Origin: a virus
Virus record (IMG/VR): IMGVR_UViG_3300047673_000554
Span: 1-64,000 of that record
Reading direction: 5' to 3' (one strand)
Length of the DNA: 64,000 nucleotides
Both the position numbers and the translations under genes were made by a program. Positions 50,744-59,503 of the stretch are shown here, in pieces. Below the pieces are notes generated by a model that did no database searches, was not told where the DNA came from, and worked only from the letters and a program-made list of their open reading frames with translations. Position 1 is the first letter of the stretch, and every line of letters starts with the position of its first letter.

Positions 50744-50767
50744 GAAAAGGCCCCGCACATGCGGGGC
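50744..50767 (-). terminator. Terminator of the second tail operon
   Basis: GCCCCGCATGTGCGGGGC followed by CTTTT on the minus strand; it closes the operon after the lectin-like gene. Confidence 0.85.
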
Positions 50768-50778
50768 ATGAGCCGTAT

Positions 50779-51504
50779 TCAAGGAATTGCGTACGCTCTG
50801 TGTAGTTCGATGGAAGCCGCCTCGATATCCGAATTGTTCAGTGCACGGTCGTATGCCCTGATAAAGGCATAGCCTCCCACCAGCCCTGCTGTGGCCAGCG
50901 CCGATCCTTGCCCGCCCAGAATATTCCGTCCGCTGAGAGACACCCCGGTCGCGCCTTCGACGATTGGGCTAGTGCCGACTTTGATTTTGGAGGTTGGACC
51001 GTCGAACACGGCGAGGATGACCGTCCACTCGGTCGATTTGTCACTGCTTTCCAGTCGACTGGCCGCTGAGATACTTTCATAGAAGCCATTCGCACCTGGT
51101 GCGAGGATCTGGGCGCCCGACGCCATCAGACGCGCCTGATTCGCCGCAAAGACAGAAGCCTTGACCACCATCGCGTAAGTCATCGACTGCGCGATAGCGA
51201 CCGTGCCCGGGCCATTTCCGATCTGCTGTGTCCCGTCAAATAACACGGCTGGGTTGCCACCTGGTCCACCAGTCAGCGAAAACTTCGGTTTCCCCCAGCC
51301 CGTGTACTGGAAGTTGAAAGTGCGGTTGACGATCGGCGCCGGTCCGTTTGCCAGCCAGGTGTCCACGGCAGCACCGTCGGCCAGTGCGGCCAGACTCGCG
51401 GCATCGAGCTCGTAAATGATGTTCGACTGCACATCAGGGATGGTTGGGGTATCGGAGAGAGGGTTGGACAACACACCAGGTGCGCTAATCACGAGAGAAA
51501 ACAT
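50779..51504 (-). CDS. Lectin-like (LamG/ConA fold) tail protein
   Basis: 241 residues with the pattern of a concanavalin-like jelly roll: YELDAASLAALADGAAVDTW (opening strand region), GNPAVLFDGTQQIG, VFDGPTSKIKVGT and GGYAFIRAYDRALNNSDIEA, the classic LamG ending. It probably binds surface polysaccharide at the tail tip. It follows the SGNH tail protein and ends at the operon terminator, so it is a receptor-related protein. Confidence 0.75.
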   Translation of the reverse strand: MFSLVISAPGVLSNPLSDTPTIPDVQSNIIYELDAASLAALADGAAVDTWLANGPAPIVNRTFNFQYTGWGKPKFSLTGGPGGNPAVLFDGTQQIGNGPGTVAIAQSMTYAMVVKASVFAANQARLMASGAQILAPGANGFYESISAASRLESSDKSTEWTVILAVFDGPTSKIKVGTSPIVEGATGVSLSGRNILGGQGSALATAGLVGGYAFIRAYDRALNNSDIEAASIELHRAYAIP

Positions 51505-51523
51505 TTGATGCTCCTTACTGCGT

Positions 51524-53428
51524 TCAGCGCAGCGCGGTGTAGAAGAATTCAGAAATCACTGGGGCGCCCTTGGCCGGATCCGGATGGATTTTGTCATCAC
51601 TGATCAGCGGGGTTTGCCCGGTACTGGCGTACTTCGCCGGGTCACCCATGGCCGCGTACTGCATATCCATAAAGGCAATGCCCTGCGTCCAGCACCAGGC
51701 AGCGGCGAGCTTGGTGTAGGCACTCATGGGGTACTGACTGGATCGTGTGGTGTCCCATCGCATGGCGACGATGAAGGACGCGCCGGGATGGACTTCCAGG
51801 TGAGTCGCGACCACGCCCTGCAGGTTGGCGAGAAAGGTCGCCGGCGTGACTGATGCGCCCTGATCGTTACCGCCCAGCATCACCAGCACGGCATCTGCGG
51901 GAATGAAGCCCGTGGCGGTCTTCTGCTGCGTTAACCAGGTCGTATCGTTCTTGTACCAGTCACCCGAGGCCGAACCGCTGGCCGCGCACTTGGAGACGAC
52001 CACACCCGACGTACTGTTTTCGGTGTAGATGCCAAACAGCGTCGGCGTGCCGGTGAAGACTTCCATGCGCAGCTTCCAGTTACCGCCAGCAGGCAACACC
52101 GGAAAGGCCACTTGCTGGGGCCCCACCCCGGACAGCGACAACGTGTTCCACTCCAGGGCATCACCCCAGCGATACCGCAGGGTGGAATTTGTGCCATCGC
52201 CCAGGAATAGCAGCTTCGCCAGTGTCGCCGCTGTCGAGATATCCGCGGTGTCGACGGCTGCGATGCTCACGTAATCACCCACAGCCCCCGCCTTGATCGT
52301 CCTGTTGTCGGGACTGGCCGCGCCCAATGGCGATAGCGTCCAGCTGCCGCCGAAGTAGGTCAGGCTGCCATTGGTGTACAAGAAGTTTTTCGTGCCCAGG
52401 GACGAGCCGTGGTTGAAGCCGATGTAACCCGAACCGCCAAAGCCAAAGTCTTTGGCTAAAAACCGGGTGAGGTCGTTCATGTAGAAGTTGTGAGCGGCGG
52501 AATAGGAGTCGCCGATGATTTTTAGGTACAGCTTTACCCCAGGTACACCCGCGCGAATCTGGCCTTGCTTCATTCGCATTTTGGGCACGTTGGAGATGTT
52601 GTTGTAGGCCGTCTTCGGATGACTGTCGTCACTCCCGATCAGCGGTTTCAGCCGCTTGGCCCAACGAAAGATCACCCAGTCCGGCACCTGACCGTCGGTG
52701 TCGCGGATCGACAAATCAGTCAGGCGTCCCAGGGCATCAGGAAACGCATACAGCAGACCCGGGACATACGCTGGCTTGACGCCCAGGTACTTGTACAACA
52801 TCTTCAGCGCCCAATTGCTCGGCCCGCCATCCCGATTATTGATGCCCATCCACGTTTCATGGCCGGCGGCATCACGCACTGCCACCAACGTGTCATTGAC
52901 GGTCTGAACTTTGAATTTGCTCTGCACAAAGCTGTTGATCGTTTCGACGGCGGTCGAGCTCGGGTAGCGCGTTTGCTCAATTGCCACCCCCGCTTCATTT
53001 TTAAACAGAATCAGCGACTGGGCGTTCTCGGGTGAAACCACCGTGAAAAACATGCCGTCGGTCGTGGTGCGCAAGCCTTCCGCCGTGCTGGCTTTCACGC
53101 CGGCAGCCAACTGGGCCGCATCCCTTGCCGATTCTGCGCGTAACGCCGCGCCGTTCGCCTCGGCTAGGGATTCGGTGACGTCCAGGAACTGGACGGGCAA
53201 ACGGTAATCCCGTTTTCCTTTGGTGATGCGCAGGTCATACAGCCCGTTCGGCGCGGCAAACTGGGCCAATCCGTTTGCGTCGGCCAGGAACGGGTTGAGC
53301 AATCCTAAGCCGTTGCTTTTACGTAAACCGAAGACGATGTTTTCGGTGCCGCGCTCGTACAGGTAGCAGGTCGCAGCGGGCAAGGCATTGCCCAGGTCAT
53401 CCTGTGCAAAGAAACTCTTGAGTTCCAA
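51524..53428 (-). CDS. Tail spike with SGNH/GDSL esterase domain
   Basis: A 634-residue protein with N-terminal attachment part (LELKSFFAQDDLGNALPAATCYLY) and an SGNH hydrolase domain: GDS at 306-308 with catalytic S308, VMLGGNDQ (block III), and D612-x-x-H615 in DDKIHPDP. It should deacetylate or de-esterify surface glycans during adsorption. The start is TTG at 53428, because the upstream in-frame ATG lies deep in the preceding gene and the usual N-terminus begins here. Confidence 0.8.
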   Translation of the reverse strand: MELKSFFAQDDLGNALPAATCYLYERGTENIVFGLRKSNGLGLLNPFLADANGLAQFAAPNGLYDLRITKGKRDYRLPVQFLDVTESLAEANGAALRAESARDAAQLAAGVKASTAEGLRTTTDGMFFTVVSPENAQSLILFKNEAGVAIEQTRYPSSTAVETINSFVQSKFKVQTVNDTLVAVRDAAGHETWMGINNRDGGPSNWALKMLYKYLGVKPAYVPGLLYAFPDALGRLTDLSIRDTDGQVPDWVIFRWAKRLKPLIGSDDSHPKTAYNNISNVPKMRMKQGQIRAGVPGVKLYLKIIGDSYSAAHNFYMNDLTRFLAKDFGFGGSGYIGFNHGSSLGTKNFLYTNGSLTYFGGSWTLSPLGAASPDNRTIKAGAVGDYVSIAAVDTADISTAATLAKLLFLGDGTNSTLRYRWGDALEWNTLSLSGVGPQQVAFPVLPAGGNWKLRMEVFTGTPTLFGIYTENSTSGVVVSKCAASGSASGDWYKNDTTWLTQQKTATGFIPADAVLVMLGGNDQGASVTPATFLANLQGVVATHLEVHPGASFIVAMRWDTTRSSQYPMSAYTKLAAAWCWTQGIAFMDMQYAAMGDPAKYASTGQTPLISDDKIHPDPAKGAPVISEFFYTALR

Positions 53429-53429
53429 A

Positions 53430-54380
53430 TTAGGCTCCCGTGATGGGCTTGAGCTGCCCAGTAAGCTGTAGGCCGGTACCGGCGTTGGTAGTGAAGTTCG
53501 CGGCGTTGGCAGGGACAGGGCTAGGTCCGTGGACGTGGGCCGCCAGTTCGGTGTTCGTCTGCGTGACCAGGTCAATCAGATCGCACAGCACCTGCAGTAC
53601 GTTGACCGACTCAGAGCCCAACCAGGTCTTGGCAGCGATGCTGCGGCGGGCACCTTCGATGCGCTCGAGCAGCTGGCCTCCCACGGTCAAATTGAGCTTC
53701 TGGCCCACCACCTGGTTGAGGTCACGCCCGCTGGCCAGGTGCAAGTCATCCAGTGCGGCCAGGCTGGCGGAACCGCCCGACAGCAACTTGAGCGAGCCGA
53801 TCGCTTCGATCGTCTTAATGCCCCCGACCGACTCGGTCGAATGGTCGTCCACCGTCACCGTGCTGCTCTGGTGGCGCTCGACGTTGGTCAGGCTTTCAAC
53901 CTCACGCTCGATCGACTTGTCCAGAATCCGGCCATCGGTCTGGCGCAGCCAGTTGCCGTCCGCATCGGCGCGCTGCTGGGCGGCGTCGCTGTGCTGCCAC
54001 ACCTGGTCACCTTTCGGCACCTTGGGCAGACTCAGGCCGTGCGGCAGGATTGCCTGGATAAACGGCTTGCTCGGCAGGCCGTAGGCGAAGGACACGACAA
54101 CCCGTGTCCCTTCTTCAGGGAACGCGAAAAAGCCCATCTCATCGCCGCCCATAGGCATGGGCAGCGGCACGCCGGCGAGCACTGGCAGCTCCGGATCCGG
54201 CTCGTCATCCTCACCCAACAGTTCGAGGTCCACCGCAAAGCGCGGACGGAAGTCGTCGCAGATCCCGGCGCCGGCGGGAGCATCGGCCACACCCACCACG
54301 CGGGCGAAGCGCGGCAGGTGATAACCGCCGGTGAGTTCGGGAAATTGCCGCTCTACGCTGCGGCGGATTGCGTCTTCCAT
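53430..54380 (-). CDS. Baseplate spike protein (gpV/gp45-like)
   Basis: 316 residues. The N-terminal part includes RFARVVGVADAPAGAG and MGFFAFPEEGTRVVVSFAYG, an OB-like spike base as in Mu gp45 or gpV. The middle is a beta-helical repeat region (SVGGIKTIEAIGSLKLLSGGSASL), and the C-terminus carries HVHGPSP, an H-x-H-type motif. It punctures the outer membrane. The end adjoins the TTG start of the esterase spike gene. Confidence 0.75.
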   Translation of the reverse strand: MEDAIRRSVERQFPELTGGYHLPRFARVVGVADAPAGAGICDDFRPRFAVDLELLGEDDEPDPELPVLAGVPLPMPMGGDEMGFFAFPEEGTRVVVSFAYGLPSKPFIQAILPHGLSLPKVPKGDQVWQHSDAAQQRADADGNWLRQTDGRILDKSIEREVESLTNVERHQSSTVTVDDHSTESVGGIKTIEAIGSLKLLSGGSASLAALDDLHLASGRDLNQVVGQKLNLTVGGQLLERIEGARRSIAAKTWLGSESVNVLQVLCDLIDLVTQTNTELAAHVHGPSPVPANAANFTTNAGTGLQLTGQLKPITGA

Positions 54381-55063
54381 CGGATCGCCATTTGGTTGCC
54401 GGTGAGCGTGACATTCGTGATCCGCTCGCCTTGGTTGATGGATGCACCTGGTCGCAACCCGGGAAGGGCCGCGATCATCGCGCTCTGATTGTTTTGGTAG
54501 CCGTTGAACAGCTCGACGGGCAGCTGCAGCGGCGATCGGGAACCGAAAAAGCCGTCAGCCCAACTGCCCACATACACTTCGCCGTCGCCTTGCTGCTGCC
54601 AGATAAAGTCGGGAATCCCGAACACCCGGGACAGGCTGTCCATGGCCTGGTAGCCGGCGGCCAGATTGTAGAAAAACGGGGCTTTGACTTTGGCGTAGGC
54701 CTTGTCCGGCACTCGAAAGCTCAACCCGGTTATCTGGTTGATTTCCCCCAGCACAGTCGTCAGATCCGCATGGCGCAGGTTGAGCGGTAAAGGGTTGGCC
54801 AGGATCGCCGCCAGTTCACGACAGAACAGCACTTGCTCGATCGCATTGGACGACGTGCAACGTTCGACATATCCAATGAAGTGGCGCTGCAGCGAGCTGT
54901 CGTTGTAGCCGATATCGAGCGTCACCAGTCCCTTCACCGGCGCAACCGCTTGAATGGTCAGCGTGGCGCGGCCGGGGGTGCGCAGCTCAAGGCGAACGTC
55001 ATCGGTGATCAGCGGATAGACCACGCCACCGACGGTCAGCACCTTGTGCAGTTTCATGCTCAT
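54353..55063 (-). CDS. Baseplate hub protein (D/gp44-like)
   Basis: 236 residues, MSMKLHKVLTVGGVVYPLITDDVRLELRTPGRATLTIQ, with LNLRHADLTTVLGEINQITGLSFRVPDKAY typical of hub proteins that bind the tube and spike (P2 gpD, Mu gp44). Overlaps the spike gene by 28 bases and the next gene by four. Assignment by order and pattern. Confidence 0.65.
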   Translation of the reverse strand: MSMKLHKVLTVGGVVYPLITDDVRLELRTPGRATLTIQAVAPVKGLVTLDIGYNDSSLQRHFIGYVERCTSSNAIEQVLFCRELAAILANPLPLNLRHADLTTVLGEINQITGLSFRVPDKAYAKVKAPFFYNLAAGYQAMDSLSRVFGIPDFIWQQQGDGEVYVGSWADGFFGSRSPLQLPVELFNGYQNNQSAMIAALPGLRPGASINQGERITNVTLTGNQMAIRWKTQSAAA

Positions 55064-55602
55064 GCCCCACCGCCCAAGTAGTTATCCAGCTTTTTCAGGG
55101 TGGCTTCGAAGCCACTGAGCTCCTCACCTGGTGCGCCGGTTTCACCTGCACCTGGTGCCGTCACTGACTGCCCCGGGGCGCCCTGCTGCGTGACAGCCTT
55201 GGCCGATCGCCGCGTCTCGACCCGCTCGGGGTTGGAGAGCTTTTCCGACAGCGTGAATTGAACGAGCCAGGCGCGAAGCGAGTCGTCTTCCCGGGCGCTG
55301 ACGCCCTCGGAGAACTGCACCTGGCGCACGCCGAATGCGGACGCGGTGTCGTTGACCAGCCGATAGGTTTTGAGCTGGCCACCGGTGCCGGTCGCCTCGG
55401 CCAGGCGCATCAGACTGCGTAGCTGCGACTCATCGACAAACGGGATCAGCAATGTGACCGCCAGCGTCTTGGGTTTGAAGCCTTTGTGGGCCGAGTCGGT
55501 GTTGCTGGTTTGGCCGGACAGGTCGTCGCTTTCGATTCGCAGGTTGGCGGTGACCTTGAGGTTCTTGCCGCGTACCTGTTCGCCATCGAGCAATAAGGTC
55601 AT
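55060..55602 (-). CDS. Baseplate protein, unknown subfamily
   Basis: 180 residues, MTLLLDGEQVRGKNLKVTANLRIESDDLSG, with SQLRSLMRLAEATGTGGQLKTYRL. Comparable proteins occur in kappa-type tails between hub and tape-related genes. The C-terminal glycine/proline part is linker-like. ATGA overlap with the upstream gene sets the start. Confidence 0.6.
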   Translation of the reverse strand: MTLLLDGEQVRGKNLKVTANLRIESDDLSGQTSNTDSAHKGFKPKTLAVTLLIPFVDESQLRSLMRLAEATGTGGQLKTYRLVNDTASAFGVRQVQFSEGVSAREDDSLRAWLVQFTLSEKLSNPERVETRRSAKAVTQQGAPGQSVTAPGAGETGAPGEELSGFEATLKKLDNYLGGGA

Positions 55603-56519
55603 AGGCCCACCAATTCCCGAACAAAGCCCAACCCTTTCAGGGAGCCGACCAGCAGCACGCCGGCCGACAGTCCCCACTCGTGACCTGGTGCGTCGCCCTG
55701 CAGCAGCTGGTGCCGCAACTCGGCGGCATTCCCCGGACCGATCAGGCGGGCGCGCATGGTGTCGTCGGCCGTGCCGCCGGCGAACTGCGATTTGAGGTTG
55801 GCCAACTGTTTGGCCTGTGCCTGGGCCTGGCTGGCTTTACGAGTAGCCAACCGTGCTAGATCCGCCATCGGCGAATTGTCCGCATAGCTTTCCAGTGCCG
55901 ACAGCTGACTGTTCAGGGCTTGCGTGGCGGCCTTGGTCACGGTGCAACGCTCCAGGGGCAGCGCGCCCCAACGCGGGAGCGTGCCGGCGGTGGGCAGTTC
56001 CCACTTTTCGGCGTCCAGCGCGAACAGGTTCTTCGCTCGACGTTCGGCGCGCTGCAGGTCAGGCATGGGCAGCACTGCGTTGAAGCGGGACAAGGTCGCC
56101 GCGAACTTGTCATAGCGCGTGCCCAGGAACATCACCGCCAAGGCGTATTGCGCGCCGGCAGGACGACCGTCATCGCCGGTGTCTTCCAGCTTCTCGCCCA
56201 GCTGCTGCAGCAAGTTCGGCGCGGACAGATAACGCTGGTTACCTCGGCCCTGCCCTACCCCACTTTGGAATGGCGTCACCACCAGGCAGGCCGGTACTTC
56301 GCCCAAGGCACCACTGAGTCCGGCGCGGCCAGCGGCCACGGCCGCTTCTGCAGCGGCGCCGACCGGCCCCGGCGAGGTGGTGGCCAAGTCGGCGAGATCT
56401 GCCAGACGTTGCCCGGTGCTGGTCAGTTCGAGACTCGCCAGATCCTTGGCCGCCTCGAGGTCGTCAAGCCACTGGGTGGACTGCTCCGGCCAGCGCATGG
56501 TGATAGGCGCCCAATTCAT
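55599..56519 (-). CDS. Tail protein, unknown
   Basis: 306 residues, MNWAPITMRWPEQSTQWLDDLEAAKDLASL. Alanine-rich and helical; contains QSGVGQGRGNQRYLSAPNLLQQL. It occupies the place of a DNA-circulation or tail-length related protein in Mu-like phages, but I cannot assign it. Start and stop overlap neighbours by four bases each. Confidence 0.5.
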   Translation of the reverse strand: MNWAPITMRWPEQSTQWLDDLEAAKDLASLELTSTGQRLADLADLATTSPGPVGAAAEAAVAAGRAGLSGALGEVPACLVVTPFQSGVGQGRGNQRYLSAPNLLQQLGEKLEDTGDDGRPAGAQYALAVMFLGTRYDKFAATLSRFNAVLPMPDLQRAERRAKNLFALDAEKWELPTAGTLPRWGALPLERCTVTKAATQALNSQLSALESYADNSPMADLARLATRKASQAQAQAKQLANLKSQFAGGTADDTMRARLIGPGNAAELRHQLLQGDAPGHEWGLSAGVLLVGSLKGLGFVRELVGL

Positions 56520-57226
56520 ACCGGCGTGGACTCCCACACCACAGCGTTGAGCGCGTCGAGGTCCGACGTCGATCGCGCCGCTGCCAAGGCTTGCTTGAGG
56601 TCGTTGGCTTTGAGCAGACGCTGCAGTTTGAAGTCGGTGAACTCGTCACCGATCTGGCGCAGTTGGTCGCTGGTGTGTTCCAGGAAGGCTTTCACCCCGG
56701 CTTGATCCTGGCAGGGGCAGAGGCCACCCAACCCGCGCAAAATCATGCTGGTCAGGTTCAACTGATCCTGAAGCTGAGTTTCGTAGAAAAAACGATCGCC
56801 CAACACCGACGACCAGAACCCGCCGGTGATCTCCTGCAGACACGCCGTGTTGATCGCCGCCAGTTGGGCGACGTAGCGCAACTCAATCACGGCCGGGATA
56901 TCGTCAACCCAGTGACCGTTGCCCCAGATCTGGCCCGGGCCTGGCACTTCCAGCGTGTAGCCGGTCGGCAGCGAACCCGCCCGCTCAATGACCAGGGGCT
57001 CACGGGTTTGGATGTTGTAGGCCGTCAGCCCCTGGTAAGAGTCAACCAACTGCCAGCGTCGACCATCCCAAAACGCCGCCTTTCTTTCCGGTACCGCTGG
57101 CGGCGCCACTTCGACACACCCGCCGGGAATCAACCAAACATCCGGTTCCAGCGGCGAGCGATCGGCCACTGTCTTGCCGGTAAAGATGCCCAGGTGATCG
57201 GTTTGATAGACGGTTTTGGTATCCAT
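56516..57226 (-). CDS. Tail fibre assembly-like protein
   Basis: 236 residues. The N-terminal half (YQTDHLGIFTGKTVADRSPLEPDVWLIPGGCVEVAPPAVPERKAAFWDGRRW) is typical of fibre-assembly proteins. The C-terminal half (AQLAAINTACLQEITGGFWSSVLGDRFFYETQLQDQLNL) is DUF4376-like. It follows the fibre gene by nine bases. Start at MDTKTVY. Confidence 0.75.
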   Translation of the reverse strand: MDTKTVYQTDHLGIFTGKTVADRSPLEPDVWLIPGGCVEVAPPAVPERKAAFWDGRRWQLVDSYQGLTAYNIQTREPLVIERAGSLPTGYTLEVPGPGQIWGNGHWVDDIPAVIELRYVAQLAAINTACLQEITGGFWSSVLGDRFFYETQLQDQLNLTSMILRGLGGLCPCQDQAGVKAFLEHTSDQLRQIGDEFTDFKLQRLLKANDLKQALAAARSTSDLDALNAVVWESTPV

Positions 57227-57234
57227 GGCGGGTC

Positions 57235-58902
57235 TCAATACTTAATGCAGGCAAGGAAGGCGATGTTTTGGGGGCGTGTTTCCGCGCCTCCCGAGTAGCC
57301 AACGGTGACGGCGTGGGCATGATCACCAACAGCTCCGACGGTGATGACGTGCGCGTGGTCGCCGACGGCGCCCACGCTGATGTTGTGGGAGTGGTTACCC
57401 GCTTCGTTGGTGATGTTGGCCGGTTGATCGACCCCGCCGCCGAAATCCGCGAAAGTCCAACTGCCGGGAAAGACGCCCGCCGCACTGGAGTTGTTGACGG
57501 TGTGGGCGTGGTTACCCTGGGCATCTGCCCATGCCGAGTGACCGTGTCCACCAGCAGCCCCTGCATTAGCTGAGTGGCTGTGGCCACCCGCGGCCGCCGA
57601 ACTGCCGGCGTGGTTGTGGGCGCGCGTTTCGTCCGCTTGCGAGCTCCCCAATACCCGGCCGGCATCGATGCCGCGACCGTCATCCAGCACGCGGATGAAC
57701 TTGCCGCGTGGGTCCGGCAGGTTGAACGTGTTGACGCCGTCACCCGCGCCGTAAAGGGTGCCGATCTTGGCGAACAACGCGGCGTACACCGTGCGCGACA
57801 CCGCCGCGCCATTGGCCCGAAACCATCCCGGCGGCGGTGTGGCCATCGCAAAGGTGCCGATGCGCCCGACTTCGGAGTCAGCGATAACCTTGCGCAGGGC
57901 GTTGAGCGCCTTGGTGGTCGCCAGAATCTCGCTGCTGTCCGTACCTGGGTCGTCACTTTTCGCGTTGGGCAGCTCGCCCAGGTCGACGTCGTCTTTGGTC
58001 GTGGCCCGGGCGCGCAGGTTTTCGTAGTCGCCGTTGCGCAGCGCGAATTGCTTGACCAGGGCGCCGGTGATCGGCTCGCTTTGACGCAGATCCGTGATGT
58101 CCTCGGACACCGACACCTGGGCGAGCTCCACCAGGTAATGGGCGGTACCGTTGCTGTCGACGTAGTCCGTCTTCGCGGCGCCGAACACCACCTTCCAGGC
58201 GGCGACCGAGTCGCTGCCCTCGCGGGCCAGCGCAACGTCGAGCCAGGCTTTGACGGGGAGCGCCGGCAGTTGCACCTGGACCGGCTCAGCCAGCTCGACG
58301 CGAATGCCTTCCACGTAGGCAATGCCCGCTTTCACCTGGTACAGGTCAAAACTGCGTTCCATCTGCAGGCTGTCGGCCAGGTAGCAGACCCGACCAAAGA
58401 CGTCGCGGTTGCTCATGCGTTCGCGCAGATCGATGCCGTTCAGGCGAATCGTGAAGTCGTGCTGCCAGGTACTGGCGTCGACGGTGATGCCCGTCAGTGC
58501 CTGGGCACCGTTGAACTCCACCAGGAAGTTGCGGGTGACGTTGTTGCCGATCTGCAGCGGCGGAATGTTCTTGCGCTTCTGCTGCACAGGCACGGTCGCG
58601 ACTGCTAGCAGCACGCCTTCCGACGCTTCCAGGCCAATCCAGTTAAAGTCCCAGTCGCCCACGTCGGAGCCCACCATCAGGCTGTAGATCACCTGATTGG
58701 GGCTGACGTAGCCTTTGCGGTCGTAGGCTTTGGTGAAGACAATCTGAGACGCTGGCGGCTTGCCGGCGGCGCGATCAACCGGGGCGTTCGGATCAAGGCC
58801 TGGCACAAGTGCCAGGACGAAGCGAGCAACCTCGAGCTTCTCCCCGGCGCCTTGCTTCTGGGCAATAAGACTCTCGCCGGCAAGCGTGATGCTAGCTCCC
58901 AT
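57235..58902 (-). CDS. Tail fibre with collar domain and H-x-H repeats
   Basis: 555 residues. The N-terminal ~330 residues (GASITLAGESLIAQKQGAGE; SEGVLLAVATVPVQQKRKNIPP) form the DUF3751-like attachment domain. The C-terminus has the collar motif GKFIRVLDDGRGIDAG and at least seven H-x-H repeats (HNH, HSH, HGH, HAH, HSH, HAH, HAH), which bind metal in trimeric fibre tips such as T4 gp37. It probably recognises the host surface. Confidence 0.85.
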   Translation of the reverse strand: MGASITLAGESLIAQKQGAGEKLEVARFVLALVPGLDPNAPVDRAAGKPPASQIVFTKAYDRKGYVSPNQVIYSLMVGSDVGDWDFNWIGLEASEGVLLAVATVPVQQKRKNIPPLQIGNNVTRNFLVEFNGAQALTGITVDASTWQHDFTIRLNGIDLRERMSNRDVFGRVCYLADSLQMERSFDLYQVKAGIAYVEGIRVELAEPVQVQLPALPVKAWLDVALAREGSDSVAAWKVVFGAAKTDYVDSNGTAHYLVELAQVSVSEDITDLRQSEPITGALVKQFALRNGDYENLRARATTKDDVDLGELPNAKSDDPGTDSSEILATTKALNALRKVIADSEVGRIGTFAMATPPPGWFRANGAAVSRTVYAALFAKIGTLYGAGDGVNTFNLPDPRGKFIRVLDDGRGIDAGRVLGSSQADETRAHNHAGSSAAAGGHSHSANAGAAGGHGHSAWADAQGNHAHTVNNSSAAGVFPGSWTFADFGGGVDQPANITNEAGNHSHNISVGAVGDHAHVITVGAVGDHAHAVTVGYSGGAETRPQNIAFLACIKY

Positions 58903-59503
58903 GGGTGCTCCTAAACGGGTTGTTCAAAAAGGTGAGCAATGCGAGCTCGTTGATCACGACTAGGCGACTGGCGCTGTCGTCCAGGGTGGCAATCAGGGTT
59001 TGTTGGTCGTCGTTAAGATCGGCCACGCCGATGTTCAGCTTCACGGGGGTGATCGTGACAAAGTCGTAGCGCCGGCACGTGCGGCCGTATTGCTGCATCA
59101 GGACGCGCAGCAACACCGGGTTTTCGCTCAGCTGCGTGTCGGACAGGTGCAACAGGACCACGTCCCAATCGAGGTCCGGCAGGCGCTCCTGGATCTCCAC
59201 ATAACCGACGCCCAGGCGTTCGAAAATGCGGACCATGCCGGCGGTGCTGCCCGCGTCCACAGCATTGATGAAGGCGTACTTCACCCGCCGGCGGTAGAGC
59301 TTTTCGGGTTCGCCGTGAAAGCGTTGGATGTCGCGCTGCCAGGCCAGCAGATCGAGCACGCTCAGGTGGCAGGTCTCGGCGTCCATTTGCAGCAACGGCC
59401 AGTGCAGCCAGCCTTCGACCTTGACCCACCAGGCTTGCGCGGCCGCTTTCAGCTTGGCCAGCTCCGGCCCATCCAGCCAAAACGGGAGACTCAACTTAAG
59501 CAT
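58892..59503 (-). CDS. Baseplate protein I-like
   Basis: 203 residues, MLKLSLPFWLDGPELAKLKAAAQAWW, with CHLSVLDLLAWQRDIQRFHGEPEKLYRRRVKYAFINAVDAGSTAG, the gpI-type pattern of kappa-like phages. It overlaps J by eight bases and the fibre gene by 11. Confidence 0.8.
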   Translation of the reverse strand: MLKLSLPFWLDGPELAKLKAAAQAWWVKVEGWLHWPLLQMDAETCHLSVLDLLAWQRDIQRFHGEPEKLYRRRVKYAFINAVDAGSTAGMVRIFERLGVGYVEIQERLPDLDWDVVLLHLSDTQLSENPVLLRVLMQQYGRTCRRYDFVTITPVKLNIGVADLNDDQQTLIATLDDSASRLVVINELALLTFLNNPFRSTHGS

